The notes below the pieces were generated by a model, which searched no databases, had not been told where the DNA came from, and saw only the letters and a program-made list of their open reading frames with translations. DNA of 64,000 bases, from NCBI RefSeq assembly GCF_003254275.1, contig NZ_QKZK01000013.1:887-64886 (forward strand). Direction: 5' to 3'. Positions within the stretch are counted from its first letter, which is position 1, and each line of letters opens with the position of its first letter. The DNA is from Breznakibacter xylanolyticus (lineage in GTDB: Bacteria; Bacteroidota; Bacteroidia; Bacteroidales; Marinilabiliaceae). Shown here in pieces: positions 34,064 through 43,149 of the stretch. A program made the translations under genes and the position numbers.

Positions 34064-36907
34064 ATGATAAATATGACTCGAAAATTATTTCTTTGGATGT
34101 TGCCGTTGCTGGCTTTGGCAGCCTGTCAAAAGCAGGTTGAGAAGACCGAGACGGGAATGCTGGTGCGTTTGTCGGGCGACAACGCCAAAATGGTGAAGTT
34201 AGATGTGGTGAATCCGCACATCATACATGTGTCGGCCACGGCCGATGCGCAATTTTCTGATCGTAAGAGCCTGGTGGTTCCTGATACGCTCAAGAAAAGC
34301 GGCAATTGGGAGATGGAGCAGGCCAATGGTTTGGCAGTGCTCAAAACCGAATTTGTGCACGCGAGTGTGGATTTGAAAAGCGGTGAAGTGAAGTTCACTC
34401 GTCCCGATGGGACGCCCATTTTGATCGAGAAGCAGGGCGGCGGTAAGTCGTTTGTGCCATCGGCCACCGAAAAGGGCTTGTACGAGATTCAGCAGGTGTT
34501 TGAATCGTCGGACGATGAAGCTTTTTACGGGTTGGGGCAGCACCAGAGCGATGAGTTTAACTACAAGGGTCGCAACGAGGAGTTGTATCAATACAATACC
34601 AAAGTGTCGGTGCCTTTTGTGGTGTCGAACAAAAACTATGGTTTGTTGTGGGACAATTATTCTTTGACGCGCTTTGGTGACAAGCGTCCTTATGCCGACT
34701 TGGATCAGTTTAAACTCTATGGTGTGGACGGCAAAGAAGGTGGCCTGACGGCGACTTATCTGGTCGATTCGGATCCCAAGAACGTGTTTGTACAACGCAG
34801 CGAAAGCTCCATCGACTATGAGAACCTGACCACTGTGGCCAAGTTTCCCGAGAACTTCCCCTTTAACCATGCCACCATTACCTGGGAAGGTGAAATTGAA
34901 CCTTCCGAAAGTGGGATGTATCATTTTAAACTCTATTATGCCGGCTACACTAAAGTGTATGTCAACAACGAACTGGTGGTTCCCGAGCGTTGGCGCACCG
35001 CCTGGAATCCCAATACGTATAAATTCAAAGTGAACCTCGAAGCCGGCAAGCGGGTGCCCGTGAAGCTGGAGTGGCAGCCCGACGGCGGGGTGTCGTATGT
35101 GAGTCTTAAGGCACTCAGCCCTGTTGACCCGGCTCAGCAAAACCAACTGGCATTGTGGTCGGAAGCCGGCCGTCAAATGGATTATTATTTTATTGCCGGC
35201 GACAACATGGATGAAGTCATTAGCGGATATCGTCACATCACCGGCAAAGCACCCATCATGCCCAAGTGGGCCATGGGATTCTGGCAAAGCCGCGAGCGTT
35301 ACAAAACCCAGGAGGAGTTGCTACAGGTGGTGAATGAGTACCGTCGTCGCGGGATCCCCCTCGATAACATCGTGCAGGACTGGTCGTACTGGAAAGTGGA
35401 TGATTGGGGCAGTCATAAGTTTGACGAGACTCGTTTTCCCGATCCCAAAGCGATGATCGACAGCGTGCATGCCATGAATGCAAAAATTATGATTTCGGTG
35501 TGGCCTAAATTTTATCACACCACCGACAACTATAAAGCTTTTGACAACAATGGATGGATGTACCGTCGTGCCGTGGAGGACAGCATTCGTGACTGGATTG
35601 CACCGGGGTACATCGGTTCGTTTTACGATGCCTATAGCGAAGGCGCCCGCAAGTTGTTTTGGCAACAAATGAACGACGAGCTCTACAGCAAGGGCATTGA
35701 TGCCTGGTGGATGGATGCCTCGGAGCCTGACATCCTCTCGAATGCCAGCATGGAATACCGCAAAGCTTTGAGCACGCCCACTGCACTGGGGTCGTCTACC
35801 GAATATTTCAACACCTATGCTTTGATGAATGCCATGGCCATTTACGATGGTCAGCGTGCCGTGAATCCCAATACTCGTGTGTTCCTGCTTACCCGTTCGG
35901 GCTTTGCCGGTCTGCAACGTTATTCAACAGCCACCTGGAGTGGTGACATCGGAACCCGTTGGGAAGATATGAAAGCACAAATCTCTGCCGGTTTGAACTT
36001 TGCCATGTCGGGCATACCTTACTGGACAATGGATATTGGTGGTTTCTGTGTTGAGAAACGTTACGAAACGGCCAAGGAAGGGTCGGCTGATTTGGATGAG
36101 TGGCGCGAGCTCAATACCCGTTGGTATCAGTATGGTGCGTTTTGCCCGTTGTATCGTGCTCATGGTCAGTTTCCTTATCGTGAGATTTACAACCTGGCAC
36201 CCGAGCAGCATCCTGCTTACCAAAGCATGGTGTATTATACCAAGTTGCGTTACCGCCTGATGCCTTATATCTACACGCTGGCTGCCCGTACTTATTTTAA
36301 CGATTACACCATTATGCGTGCCATGGTGATGGACTTTGCTTCTGATAAGCAGGTGTTGAACATTGGCGATCAGTACATGTTTGGTCCTTCGTTGCTGGTG
36401 GCGCCTGTGTATGAGTATAAAGCCCGCACGCGCAATGTGTACCTGCCTAAAGGATGCGGTTGGTATGACTTCTACACCGGCGTGTTCTACGATGGTGGTC
36501 AAAATGTTCAGGCGGATGCTCCGCTCACTCAGATGCCGATGTTTGTGAAAGAGGGCTCCATTGTGCCCATGGGTGGCGACATTCAGTATGCCTCGCAACC
36601 CACCGATGAACCTGTGACACTGTATGTGTATACCGGTAAAGATGCTTCGTTTGATATTTACGAAGATGAAGATGTGAACTACAATTACGAGAAAGGTGCC
36701 TATGCGGTCATCCCCGTGTCGTACAACGAGGCCACCAAAACGCTCACCATCGGAGACCGTAAGGGTTCTTTCGAAGGCATGAAGCAAAATCGTCAGTTTC
36801 GCATCGTTTGGATGGATAAAGCCAATGCCATCAAAAAATCATCTGTTTCGAAAGTGGTCGATTACAGCGGGGCTGTGTTGACGCTTAAGAATGAGCAGCG
36901 CCCTTAA
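34064..36907 (+). CDS. GH31 alpha-xylosidase with inserted PA14 domain (lipoprotein)
   Basis: 947 residues. A lipoprotein signal (LLALAAC, lipidated Cys near 22) is followed by residues lacking the acidic surface-export signal, so a periplasmic face is likely. A PA14 domain is inserted before the barrel (about 235-370; motif SGMYHFKLYYAGYTKVYVNN). The GH31 barrel carries the nucleophile Asp551 in WWMDASEPD and the probable acid/base Asp628 in WSGDIGTRWE. GH31 plus PA14 is the architecture of xyloglucan alpha-xylosidases such as CjXyl31A and BoGH31A, which release xylose from xyloglucan oligosaccharides. First gene of the enzyme cluster, with its own terminator. Confidence 0.9.
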   Translation: MINMTRKLFLWMLPLLALAACQKQVEKTETGMLVRLSGDNAKMVKLDVVNPHIIHVSATADAQFSDRKSLVVPDTLKKSGNWEMEQANGLAVLKTEFVHASVDLKSGEVKFTRPDGTPILIEKQGGGKSFVPSATEKGLYEIQQVFESSDDEAFYGLGQHQSDEFNYKGRNEELYQYNTKVSVPFVVSNKNYGLLWDNYSLTRFGDKRPYADLDQFKLYGVDGKEGGLTATYLVDSDPKNVFVQRSESSIDYENLTTVAKFPENFPFNHATITWEGEIEPSESGMYHFKLYYAGYTKVYVNNELVVPERWRTAWNPNTYKFKVNLEAGKRVPVKLEWQPDGGVSYVSLKALSPVDPAQQNQLALWSEAGRQMDYYFIAGDNMDEVISGYRHITGKAPIMPKWAMGFWQSRERYKTQEELLQVVNEYRRRGIPLDNIVQDWSYWKVDDWGSHKFDETRFPDPKAMIDSVHAMNAKIMISVWPKFYHTTDNYKAFDNNGWMYRRAVEDSIRDWIAPGYIGSFYDAYSEGARKLFWQQMNDELYSKGIDAWWMDASEPDILSNASMEYRKALSTPTALGSSTEYFNTYALMNAMAIYDGQRAVNPNTRVFLLTRSGFAGLQRYSTATWSGDIGTRWEDMKAQISAGLNFAMSGIPYWTMDIGGFCVEKRYETAKEGSADLDEWRELNTRWYQYGAFCPLYRAHGQFPYREIYNLAPEQHPAYQSMVYYTKLRYRLMPYIYTLAARTYFNDYTIMRAMVMDFASDKQVLNIGDQYMFGPSLLVAPVYEYKARTRNVYLPKGCGWYDFYTGVFYDGGQNVQADAPLTQMPMFVKEGSIVPMGGDIQYASQPTDEPVTLYVYTGKDASFDIYEDEDVNYNYEKGAYAVIPVSYNEATKTLTIGDRKGSFEGMKQNRQFRIVWMDKANAIKKSSVSKVVDYSGAVLTLKNEQRP

Positions 36908-36958
36908 GGTGTTGGGATAGTTGATTTTTTAAAAGCTTTATTTCTATACATTTGAGAG

Positions 36959-36990
36959 AAGGCGCATGGCCAACGGCGTGCGCCTTTTTT
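36959..36990 (+). terminator. Rho-independent terminator after the first GH31 gene
   Basis: AAGGCGCA (36959-36966) pairs with TGCGCCTT (36979-36986), followed by TTTT. It excludes the earlier in-frame start of the next gene. Confidence 0.8.
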
Positions 36991-37022
36991 ATGAGGTTGT
37001 CCGTTGGATGCAATCATTTGTC

Positions 37023-39434
37023 ATGATGAGATTCAAATCTTTCCTTTTGGCATGGATGATGACCGCTGCTTTGTCGTCGATGGCTCAGGTAGTCCCCTTT
37101 GATACGCCCCGGTGTGGGTTCTCCAGCTGGATGCCCGCTCCGGTGTGGGAAGATGCCCTGCTGAGCGGCAACGGAACCATGGGCGCCATGGTATTTGGCA
37201 AGCCGCACGACGAAACCATCATTCTCAATCACGCCCAATGTTTTTTGCCCAATCGCATCCCCAAACAGGCACTTGATCAGGCTTCGCGCCTCGATGAGAT
37301 ACGCCAATTGCTTGCCGATGGCAAAAATCAGGAGGCTGCACGTATTCCTGTTGAGCAGAGCATGCTTGAGGGGTTTGGTGAACAGCACTGGATTGACCCG
37401 TTGGTGCCATTCGCGAACCTGAAGGTGTCGATGGCAGCGGGTAACATCTCTAACTATCGGCGGATGGTCGATTTTGCCACCGGCGAGGCCAAGGTCGAAT
37501 GGGAACAGAACGGGCAGTTGTTTCAGCGCTGCCTGTTTGTGTCGCGCCCCGACAGCGTGGTGGTGTTGCACATCCGTTCTACCGGAAAAATCAATGCTTC
37601 GCTTTCTCTGGCGCGTCATCAGGTCAACTGGGATCAGTGGAATTACATCAACAATGCCATCAAGAGCGTGGCTGCAGAAGCCGATGAAAAATACCTGAGT
37701 TATCGTACCGAATTTGTGCATCAATGGGAGGGCAACCCGCAAGGATTTGAAGGCGTTGCCCGGGTAAAGGCCGTGGGAGGCTCAGTTACTGTTGATGGGT
37801 CGCAAATGGTGATCGCCAATGCCGATGAGGTGTTGCTCACCATGGCCATTGAGCCCAATTATCACTACCATAAGTCGTTGCTGCCGGTGTTGAAAGAGCG
37901 TGTCGATCGCAAGTCATCTTCTTATCAGCAATTGCTGACCTCGCATGTGCAGGTGCACGGCGATTTGTTTTCGCGCGTGAAGCTCGACCTGGGAGGTGGC
38001 GCCGATGGTGCTTTGCAGTCTGAAGCGCTGGTGCTCAGGGCGCGCCAACAGGTGTCGCCGGCCATCATCGAAAAGCAGTTTGATGCGGCTCGTTACAACA
38101 TCCTTTCGTCGGTGGGCACCAACCCGCCCACGTTGCAAGGCATCTGGAGTGGTACCTGGACGCCTCCCTGGTCGTCGGGATTTACCCACGATGGCAATGT
38201 GGAAGTGGCCGTGTCGCACCTGCTTAGCAGCAACACGCCCGACCTGCTGAAGGCCTACATGGCTTATCACGAGCGCATGATGCCCCATTATCGCGACAAT
38301 GCCCGTAAACTTTACAATGCCCGGGGCATCTATGTTCCTGCGCACTCCAGTTCGCACGGATGGAACATCCACTTTAGCGATGTGTGGTGTCTCTCCTTTT
38401 GGACGGGCGGCGCCGGATGGACGGCCGGCATTCTCTACGATCATTATCTCTACACAGGCGACAAACAATATTTGGCTGGGCACATCTATCCCTTTATGAA
38501 GGAGAGTGCCTGGTTTTACGAAGACTTTCTGTTTAAGGGCAACGACGGCAAGTGGGCCTTTTCGCCCTCTTATTCACCCGAAAACAATCCCGCCAATGAT
38601 CCTTCGCAAGCGTGCATCAATGCCACCATGGATGTGATGATTGCCAAAGAGCTATTGCGCAATTGCATTGAAGCCGGCAAAGTGGTGGGGGAGAGCAAGG
38701 CACAACTAAAGAAGTGGAACGACATGCTGGCGGCCATGCCCAATTATCGTATTAATGATGAAGGTGCCCTGGCCGAGTGGCTGCCTGCCCACATGCAGGA
38801 CAATTATCACCACCGCCATGTGTCGCACCTTTACGCCTTGTACGAGCGCATCGACCCCGATTTCGTGGCCAGTCCCTCGTTGATGGAAGCCGCACGCGTG
38901 GCCGTGGAGAAGCGCATGGTTCACCGTCGGCGCGAGAATGGCGGCGAGATGGTATTTGGTCTGGCTCAGATGGGCATGGTGGCCGCCAATCTGGGCGATG
39001 CTCAAATTACCGGCGAAATCATCCAATGGATGTCGAAATATTATTGGGCACCATCGTTGGCCACCTATCACAATTCGGGTAACCTGTTCAATATGGACAT
39101 GAGCGGCGGCTTTCCGGCGGTGATTCTTCGTGCCCTGGCTTATTCCGAACCCGGTAAGGTGAAGCTATTGCCTGCTCTGCCCGCCGATTGGAAGCAGGGT
39201 GCCGTTGATGGCATGGCGCTGCGCGGACAGGTGGTGATGAATCGCTTGGCGTGGACGCCAGCCGGGCTCGAAGTGACCCTGACATCTCCCGTCGACCAAA
39301 CGGTGACCGTGGAACTGCCTCGTGCCATGACGGCATTCACCACTGACGCCAAAACCGTGCGCCGGCGTTCCGATCGTCTTCTGTCGCTGGGTTTGTTGGC
39401 CGGAAAAACCCTGAAAGTGGTGGTGAAGTATTGA
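37023..39434 (+). CDS. GH95-type glycosidase (alpha-L-fucosidase/galactosidase fold, divergent)
   Basis: 803 residues from ATG 37023; ATG 37026 is equally possible, and the terminator upstream rules out longer forms. A signal peptide (MRFKSFLLAWMMTAALSSMAQ) leads a GH65N-2-type N-terminal sandwich (about 30-290) and an (alpha/alpha)6 barrel. By eye, the general acid Glu520 (YSPEN) and Asp692 (NMDMSGG) of GH95 are kept. The usual NxN pair of characterised 1,2-alpha-L-fucosidases reads Asp390-Gly-Asn392 (THDGN). This suggests a different subgroup or specificity. In this context it may remove fucosyl or galactosyl side groups of hemicellulose. Confidence 0.8.
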   Translation: MMRFKSFLLAWMMTAALSSMAQVVPFDTPRCGFSSWMPAPVWEDALLSGNGTMGAMVFGKPHDETIILNHAQCFLPNRIPKQALDQASRLDEIRQLLADGKNQEAARIPVEQSMLEGFGEQHWIDPLVPFANLKVSMAAGNISNYRRMVDFATGEAKVEWEQNGQLFQRCLFVSRPDSVVVLHIRSTGKINASLSLARHQVNWDQWNYINNAIKSVAAEADEKYLSYRTEFVHQWEGNPQGFEGVARVKAVGGSVTVDGSQMVIANADEVLLTMAIEPNYHYHKSLLPVLKERVDRKSSSYQQLLTSHVQVHGDLFSRVKLDLGGGADGALQSEALVLRARQQVSPAIIEKQFDAARYNILSSVGTNPPTLQGIWSGTWTPPWSSGFTHDGNVEVAVSHLLSSNTPDLLKAYMAYHERMMPHYRDNARKLYNARGIYVPAHSSSHGWNIHFSDVWCLSFWTGGAGWTAGILYDHYLYTGDKQYLAGHIYPFMKESAWFYEDFLFKGNDGKWAFSPSYSPENNPANDPSQACINATMDVMIAKELLRNCIEAGKVVGESKAQLKKWNDMLAAMPNYRINDEGALAEWLPAHMQDNYHHRHVSHLYALYERIDPDFVASPSLMEAARVAVEKRMVHRRRENGGEMVFGLAQMGMVAANLGDAQITGEIIQWMSKYYWAPSLATYHNSGNLFNMDMSGGFPAVILRALAYSEPGKVKLLPALPADWKQGAVDGMALRGQVVMNRLAWTPAGLEVTLTSPVDQTVTVELPRAMTAFTTDAKTVRRRSDRLLSLGLLAGKTLKVVVKY

Positions 39435-39527
39435 ATGGATTGTGCGGATGTGTGAATCTTTCAAATAGCTCATTTGTAAACGCTGCACTTATTTTAAAAA
39501 TGAAACATGATACTGATATTATCCTTT

Positions 39528-39636
39528 GCTGGCGCAGATATGTGATCTGTGCCTTATTTGTTCAAATAAATTAATTTGAAGGCACGGATTGCAAATCCGC
39601 GCCAGCAGTGATCTGTGCCTTATCTGTTCAAATCAA
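39528..39636. repeat. REP-like inverted repeat with partial direct repeat
   Basis: Left arm 39528-39553 (GCTGGCGCAGAT...CTGTGCC) and right arm 39581-39606 (GGCACGGATTGCAAATCCGC then GCCAGC) are imperfectly complementary across an AT-rich 27-nt loop. After the right arm the left part recurs directly (GTGATCTGTGCCTTATCTGT at about 39608). It fills the gap between the GH95 and GH2 genes. Confidence 0.65.
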
Positions 39637-39679
39637 TAAATGACTTGGTAATTTGACTAATATCATAACACCATTAATT

Positions 39680-42547
39680 ATGACTTTACACAAACGAACC
39701 ACAAGCACCCTTATTCTGCTGTTTTGCATCGGGATGCTGATGACTGCTTCCGCTCGGGAGCGTTTGTTGATGGACTTTGGATGGAAGTTTGCCTTTGGCC
39801 ATCCATTCGATAAGTCCCGCGATTTTAATACAGGAACCAGTTATTTCTCCTACATGGCCAAGGCCGGTTATGGCGATGGTGCCGCAGCAGCCGGGTTCGA
39901 TGATCGCACCTGGCGCTCGCTCGACGTGCCCCACGACTGGGCGGTTGAAGCGCCTTTTGAGGGGCGCGCCAGTCACAGTCATGGCTACAAAGCGGTGGGA
40001 CCCGGTTTTCCCGAAACCAGCGTGGGGTGGTATCGCAAGACGTTTACCATGCCGGCGGCCGATAAGGGCAAACGCATCTTTTTGGAGTTTGATGGTGTGA
40101 GCCGCGATGCCAGGGTGTGGGTCAATGGTTTTTATTGTGGCAACGAGCCCAGTGGTTACAACAGCTTTTCGTTCGATGTGAGTGAATATCTCAATTATGG
40201 CGGCAGCAACGTCATTGCCGTGCGTGCCGATGTCACCACCGAAGAGGGCTGGTACTACGAGGGTGCCGGCATTTATCGCCATGTGTGGCTGACCAAAACC
40301 GACCCGCTGCACGTGCCTCAGTACGGCACTTTTGTCACTTCTCAGGTCGATGGCAATAATGCAAAGGTGACCGCACGGGTGAAGGTGATGAACAAACACC
40401 TCTCCGCCGTTTCCTTTGATGTGCATCATCGGGTGGTGGATGCCCTGGGTGCCACTGTTGCCGAAGCTTTGGAACGTGGCAAGTCGCTCAAGTCGTTTGG
40501 GAAAGATGAGTTTGTTACTGAGTTTGCAGTGCCCAATGCCCGTCTGTGGTCGCTCAACGACCCACATCTGTATCAATTGCACACCACCCTTACCCGCGAT
40601 GGCAAGGTGGTGGATGAATATCATACCAATTTCGGCATCCGCACCATTCGTTTCGATGCCAATAAAGGATTTTTCCTCAATGGCGAGCATGTGAAACTGA
40701 AGGGCACCAACAACCATCAGGATCATGCCGGCGTGGGGGTGGCCATGCCCGATGGGTTGCAGGAGTATCGCATTCGTCAGCTCAAGGTCATGGGCAGCAA
40801 TGCTTATCGCTGTTCGCACAACCCGCCCACGCCCGAGCTGCTCGATGTGTGCGACCGTTTGGGCATGCTGGTCATCGACGAGAACCGCCTGATGGGCATC
40901 ACCGATCACGACCTGCATCAGTGCGAACGACTGATTGTGCGCGACCGCAACCACCCCAGTATCATTGCCTGGAGCATTGGCAACGAAGAGTGGGCCATCG
41001 AAACCTACGAGCGCGGTGCCGATATTGTGCGGGTGATGCAGGCCTTTGTCAAAACCATCGACTCGACCCGTTATGTCAATGCCGCCGTGAGCGGTGCTTG
41101 GGAAACCGGCATCGGCACTGCCATTGATGTGATGGGGTTCAATTACCTGCGTCATGGCAATACCGATGTGCATCATGCCAACCACCCCTGGCAACCATCC
41201 ATGGGCACCGAAGAAGGTTCGACCAATACCACTCGTGGCATCTACTTTGATGACCCCGAAAAACAATATCTCTCGGCCTACGACCGACCCACCAACGGGT
41301 TTGTGAGCATTCAGCAAGGATGGAAACATTATGCCGAGCGCGATTACCTGGCCGGCATGTTCATCTGGACCGGGTTTGACTATCGTGGCGAGTCGACGCC
41401 CTACAGTTTCCCCTCGGTGGGTTCCTATTTTGGGATGCTCGATCAGTGCGGATTCCCCAAGGACAACGTTTATTATCTCCGTTCGTGGTGGGGCAACGAG
41501 CCGGTGCTGCACATCTTGCCACACTGGAACTGGCCGGGACGCGAAGGTCAGGAAATAGATGTGTGGGTGTATAGCAACATGGATGAGGTAGAACTCATCG
41601 TCAATAAAAAAAGCCTCGGACGTCAAACCATGCAGCGCAACGGCCATCTGTCGTGGAAGGTGCCTTATGCTCCCGGTACCGTTGAGGCCATTGGCTACAA
41701 AAACGGCAAGCGTTTTATGAACAAACTGGTGAGCACCACCGGAACCCCGGCTGCCGTGGCTCTGGTGCCCGACCGCGCCAGCGTGAAGGCCGATCGTGAA
41801 GATATTTCGGTGGTGACCGTGCAGGTGGTCGATAAAAAGGGCGCTGTGGTGCCCGATGCCAACCACGAGGTGATGTTCGAGATTACCGGTCCCGGTCGAA
41901 TCATTGGCGTGGGCAACGGCGATCCCACTTCGCACGAGGCCGACCGTTTTGTCGAGTCCGTCAAGGTGTTGTCTACTTCCGGCTGGAAGGAATATGCCGC
42001 TCAGTCGCTCGATGTGAATGCCGCCGTGCAGCCTGCTTTTGATGATGCCACATGGCACGATGCTTTCCCCGGTGGCGGGTTGGCTCCCGGCAGTGTGCCC
42101 CAAACCACCGTGTATCGAGGCACAATACAGGTTGCAGAAACCGAACTCAAAGGACAAATCAACTGGATGTTTCGCAGCATTGGCCGCCACCAAAAGGTGT
42201 ATGTCAATGGTCGTCTGCTGGCTGATGGTTTGAGCGACGATGTGGCACGTCACGAGTTTGCCCTGAGCGCTGATTGGCTCAAGCCAGGGAACAACGTGGT
42301 GGCCATTGTGGCCGAACCCTTTGTGAAGAAGCATGCCTGGGACAATGTGAATGTGCATCCCGGCGACGTGCAGGTGGTGCTGCCCCCTGCTCAGTGGCAA
42401 CGCAAAACCTTTAACGGACTGGCGCAAATCATCATTCAAAGCACCCGGCAACCCGGCGATATTGTGCTGACAGCAACATCGAAAGGGCTTAAAAGTGGTT
42501 CGCTGGTGATAAAGTCTCTTCCGGCTAAGGTTCGCCCCAGTCTGTAA
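39680..42547 (+). CDS. GH2-family glycosidase, probable beta-galactosidase
   Basis: 955 residues from ATG 39680, directly before a signal peptide (TLILLFCIGMLMTASA). Domain order is sugar-binding sandwich (about 30-210, WYRKTFTMP), immunoglobulin-like domain (about 220-320) and TIM barrel (about 325-610), then DUF4982-like and further beta-sandwich domains to the end. Acid/base Glu436 is in WSIGNEEWA and nucleophile Glu571 in FDYRGEST. Such long exported GH2 proteins with DUF4982 are usually beta-galactosidases in Bacteroidota loci. Beta-glucuronidase or mannosidase activity cannot be excluded by eye. No other gene shares its unit. Confidence 0.88.
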   Translation: MTLHKRTTSTLILLFCIGMLMTASARERLLMDFGWKFAFGHPFDKSRDFNTGTSYFSYMAKAGYGDGAAAAGFDDRTWRSLDVPHDWAVEAPFEGRASHSHGYKAVGPGFPETSVGWYRKTFTMPAADKGKRIFLEFDGVSRDARVWVNGFYCGNEPSGYNSFSFDVSEYLNYGGSNVIAVRADVTTEEGWYYEGAGIYRHVWLTKTDPLHVPQYGTFVTSQVDGNNAKVTARVKVMNKHLSAVSFDVHHRVVDALGATVAEALERGKSLKSFGKDEFVTEFAVPNARLWSLNDPHLYQLHTTLTRDGKVVDEYHTNFGIRTIRFDANKGFFLNGEHVKLKGTNNHQDHAGVGVAMPDGLQEYRIRQLKVMGSNAYRCSHNPPTPELLDVCDRLGMLVIDENRLMGITDHDLHQCERLIVRDRNHPSIIAWSIGNEEWAIETYERGADIVRVMQAFVKTIDSTRYVNAAVSGAWETGIGTAIDVMGFNYLRHGNTDVHHANHPWQPSMGTEEGSTNTTRGIYFDDPEKQYLSAYDRPTNGFVSIQQGWKHYAERDYLAGMFIWTGFDYRGESTPYSFPSVGSYFGMLDQCGFPKDNVYYLRSWWGNEPVLHILPHWNWPGREGQEIDVWVYSNMDEVELIVNKKSLGRQTMQRNGHLSWKVPYAPGTVEAIGYKNGKRFMNKLVSTTGTPAAVALVPDRASVKADREDISVVTVQVVDKKGAVVPDANHEVMFEITGPGRIIGVGNGDPTSHEADRFVESVKVLSTSGWKEYAAQSLDVNAAVQPAFDDATWHDAFPGGGLAPGSVPQTTVYRGTIQVAETELKGQINWMFRSIGRHQKVYVNGRLLADGLSDDVARHEFALSADWLKPGNNVVAIVAEPFVKKHAWDNVNVHPGDVQVVLPPAQWQRKTFNGLAQIIIQSTRQPGDIVLTATSKGLKSGSLVIKSLPAKVRPSL

Positions 42548-42601
42548 CCCCTTCCGTTCTTTTGTGCGGTGCTTTATATGAAGAGCTGACGGGGAGATGG
42601 T

Positions 42602-42663
42602 AAATTCACCGCGGTCGATTTTAAATTCACCGCGGTGAATTTAAAATTCACCGCGGTGAATTG
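42602..42663. promoter_or_regulatory. three 20-bp palindromes at exact 21-bp period
   Basis: Units start at 42602, 42623 and 42644. The middle unit is the perfect palindrome AAATTCACCGCGGTGAATTT. The first has two changed bases in its right arm (CGATTT) and the third differs in its last base. The period equals two DNA turns, placing all three on one face. They lie between the GH2 stop and a terminator hairpin. Confidence 0.75.
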
Positions 42664-42666
42664 GGT

Positions 42667-42707
42667 AAAAGCCCGCCGCCTTTTGAGGAAAAGCTCTCGG
42701 GCTTTTT
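42667..42707 (+). terminator. terminator-like hairpin
   Basis: AAAAGCCCG (42667-42675) pairs with CGGGCTTTTT (42698-42707), long loop, T-run. Probably terminates the GH2 transcript after the palindrome array. Confidence 0.65.
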
Positions 42708-43149
42708 GTAAACGAAGAGAATAAACGCAGAGGTAGTTCATTTCTCATGCTTTGCATTTTGTCAAATCAGATCCAATGTCGTTAAGTGAGTCCGATGTGT
42801 CGAAGAGATAAGAAGATGACTAGACAAAAGACAGGCAGATTAGACCGAAGAGACGAACAGTACGGATCTAAACATCTGTTTACTTCTCATCATCGGTTTA
42901 TTTATCTGGTATCTTTTTATCTTGATTAAATGACATTGAAATCCGATAACTCAAATAGTCGTTTCACGGTTGTACATCAATCCTTGATTCGAATGATTGA
43001 TGAAATTCATAGTCTTGTGTCTTGATACTACTATTTAACTCTTTTGAGTTATCTGCTTTCTTATATAAACGCAAAATGTTACAGATTAACTTAGCGCCTT
43101 TGCGCCTCAGCGTTTAATTCTACTCATGTCTTAATACTTTCATAAACAG
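42708..43149. other. intergenic leader of the GH3 gene
   Basis: No gene. Near 43090-43115 the sequence TTAGCGCCTTTGCGCCTCAG resembles the TTTGCG-rich intergenic repeats common in Bacteroidota. An ACGCAGAGG piece of the complementary type lies near 42725. A promoter is expected here but I find no clean consensus. Confidence 0.4.

Noticed and set aside
36966-37022. Earlier in-frame start of the GH95 gene
   Set aside because: This ATG is part of the terminator hairpin of the preceding gene, and the signal peptide begins at 37023/37026.
39686-42451. Open frame of 921 codons on the minus strand opposite the GH2 gene
   Set aside because: It mirrors the GH2 coding frame, has no recognisable domain, is rich in His/Ile/Gly as expected of antisense frames, and the plus strand shows complete GH2 motifs. 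Frequent GCC/GGC codons in this gene remove stops on the other strand.
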